Assembly (NCBI GenBank): GCA_016789105.1
Contig: JAEURN010000008.1
Span: forward strand, 372,001-436,000
Direction: 5' to 3'
Length of the DNA stretch: 64,000 bases
Source of the DNA: Armatimonadota bacterium
GTDB lineage: Bacteria > Armatimonadota > Fimbriimonadia > Fimbriimonadales > Fimbriimonadaceae
Shown in pieces: positions 62,738 to 64,000 of this stretch. The notes beneath the pieces were generated by a model. That model was not told the origin of the DNA. It ran no database searches and saw only the letters and a program-made list of their open reading frames with translations. Within the stretch, counting starts at the first letter, position 1. Each line of letters opens with the position of its first letter. The position numbers and the translations under genes are program-made.

Positions 62738-64000
62738 ATGAACCGTTTGATCACAGTGGCTTTGGCGACCCTTGCCGTGGGGAGCGCGTTTGCCCAAGGG
62801 ACGTTTACGATCCGGCGCCCCGCCGACGGCTCCAAAGTCCGCGAAGTCGTCAAAGTCCGCATCCCCAAGAACAGCATCCAAGAAGGGGAGTACATCGGCA
62901 TCCTCGTCAATGGCAAATTCCTTGAGGCCGTGGTGCCCGACCTTGAAGGCAACGATTACGTTTACAGCCTGGACACCAAGGCCCACAAACTGCCCGACGG
63001 CAAACTCACTATCGAAGCAGTTCTCTACTTTTACACCCAAGGGGCGCCCCAGGTTCGCAACCGGTCTAGCGTCACGGTGGTTCTCGACAACTCCGCCGGG
63101 ATCCAGGGCCAGAACCCCAACGGCTTTTTGATGCGCTACAAGTTCTATCCGGGCAAGGAGTATTCCTACCGCCGCACGGATGAATCGTCCGTCTCTGTTG
63201 TCAGCCAAGCGCAGGCGCAACTCGGTTCGCGCGCCGCAGAAATCGTGCTTGGCCAACGATCTGTGCGCTACCTGGTCGCCCACCAGAACAACTATGGCAA
63301 CGAAGGTCTGATCCGCCTGCAAGCCCTTCCGGAAAAGGGCAAAGATTACGCCTACCTCGTGACTGTCGGTAACCCGACCCCCACGAAGTTCATGGACTAT
63401 GAGATGCACCCCATCTTTATGCGGATCACCAACACCGGCCGCGAAGTCTTCACCTCGCTCCCCATCTACTTCCCGTGGGACGGCGATTCCACCGACGCCC
63501 GCACCGACTTGTTCGCGCTGTTCCCGCCGCCAGTCCTTCCGGCTGGCCGCAAGGAAGTCGGCGACAGCTGGGAAGCCGCCATCCCGTTCGGCAATATCGA
63601 CCTTGAAAACCGCGACAAAGTCGAACATATGGTCGAAAACTTGACCGGCCGGGCCACCCTCGAAGCCGTCGAGTGGGAGCAAGGGTATCCCTGCGCAAAA
63701 ATCCGGTCTGAACTTTCGCTCGGCGCCAACGACCTCAAAAACATCAAGAATATCGAAGGCGTGCAAGGCAGCGCCCAGTCGCTCAAAATTGAATCGGTGC
63801 AATGGTTCGCCCTCGACCGCGGCATCATGATCCGTGAAGAAACCCGGTTCACCTCGGAAGTCCTGGTGGAAGTCGGGGCAGGCGGCGGCGGTGCCGGAGC
63901 CCCTGGCGCGGCTGGCGGAGGCCGGCGCGGACCCCTCGGCGCCGGTGAATCCGGTGGTGGCGGCGGCAACCCGGGCGGGATCGCACCTCCGGGCGGAGAC
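62738..64000 (+). CDS. Secreted protein of unknown function, C-terminus beyond the window
   Basis: The first 421 codons of a gene that leaves the window on the right. A signal peptide (MNRLITVALATLAVGSAFAQ) opens a strand-rich exterior region beginning GTFTIRRPADGSKVREVVKV, similar in outline to an Ig-like domain, then FYPGKEYSYRRTDESSVSVV and TSLPIYFPWDGDSTDART. From about residue 375 the sequence becomes Gly/Pro/Ala-rich low complexity (GAGGGGAGAPGAAGGGRRG) to the window edge. CGGAG precedes the ATG. No family is recognised. Confidence 0.6.
   Translation, partial: MNRLITVALATLAVGSAFAQGTFTIRRPADGSKVREVVKVRIPKNSIQEGEYIGILVNGKFLEAVVPDLEGNDYVYSLDTKAHKLPDGKLTIEAVLYFYTQGAPQVRNRSSVTVVLDNSAGIQGQNPNGFLMRYKFYPGKEYSYRRTDESSVSVVSQAQAQLGSRAAEIVLGQRSVRYLVAHQNNYGNEGLIRLQALPEKGKDYAYLVTVGNPTPTKFMDYEMHPIFMRITNTGREVFTSLPIYFPWDGDSTDARTDLFALFPPPVLPAGRKEVGDSWEAAIPFGNIDLENRDKVEHMVENLTGRATLEAVEWEQGYPCAKIRSELSLGANDLKNIKNIEGVQGSAQSLKIESVQWFALDRGIMIREETRFTSEVLVEVGAGGGGAGAPGAAGGGRRGPLGAGESGGGGGNPGGIAPPGGD

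Overview
The window (about 60% G+C, densely packed) reads as core chromosome of a diderm, flagellated bacterium. The gene set points to the Armatimonadota, probably near Fimbriimonadia. This is inference: L- and P-ring flagellar genes, an SLH-domain outer-membrane porin, a PEP-CTERM protein, cdaA/cdaR, and no close E. coli- or Bacillus-like synteny. I see no prophage, insertion sequence, CRISPR array or rRNA.

Layout. 1-9.9 kb: a NamZ-type muramidase running off the left edge, a TetR regulator, a GH127 arabinofuranosidase, a secreted 5'-nucleotidase, a membrane GAF/degenerate-GGDEF protein, a TPR protein, a tiny Cys-rich secreted protein, metK and a DUF1579-like protein. 9.9-18.6 kb: one flagellar operon, flgF-flgG-flgA-flgH-flgI-flgJ-flgN-flgK-flgL-fliW-csrA, with a sigma-28-like promoter in front. 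It builds the distal rod, P and L rings and hook-filament junction, and ends with the FliW/CsrA translational switch. 18.6-29.6 kb: endonuclease IV, a hydrolase, a phosphohexomutase, a large SLH porin, secreted proteins, a GNAT, the cdaR-cdaA (c-di-AMP) pair and a glycosyltransferase. 29.6-46.7 kb: pheA, ribF, a DUF4349 lipoprotein, an orphan PqqB-like hydrolase, two tandem esterases, lipA, a double HD-GYP protein, a pseudopilin, DUF1579 paralogues, M42 and M50 peptidases, pdxS and a THUMP-like methyltransferase. 46.8-54.2 kb: two DinB-fold proteins around an mhqED-like quinone-detoxification pair, an ALDH7-type dehydrogenase, a PEP-CTERM protein, CDF and CorA metal transporters. A selenocysteine tRNA lies at 54.15-54.24 kb. 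54.3-64 kb: GH16 glucanase, OsmC, a Wza-like exporter, rsmI, a SurA-like chaperone, lexA, pcrA and a secreted protein running off the right edge.

Most worth a second look: (1) a FlgA whose N-terminal part looks like a headless FlgG; (2) the tRNA-Sec, which implies selenoproteins elsewhere in the genome; (3) several genes whose start codon lies 6-7 bases after a good -10 box, suggesting leaderless mRNAs, one with a perfect TTGACA-N17-TATACT promoter; (4) degenerate cyclic-di-GMP-type domains; (5) a possible 38-residue Arg-rich membrane peptide and an 81-residue Cys-rich secreted peptide. I did not find one large, clearly undescribed multi-gene system. Functions are read from motifs by eye; no searches were run.
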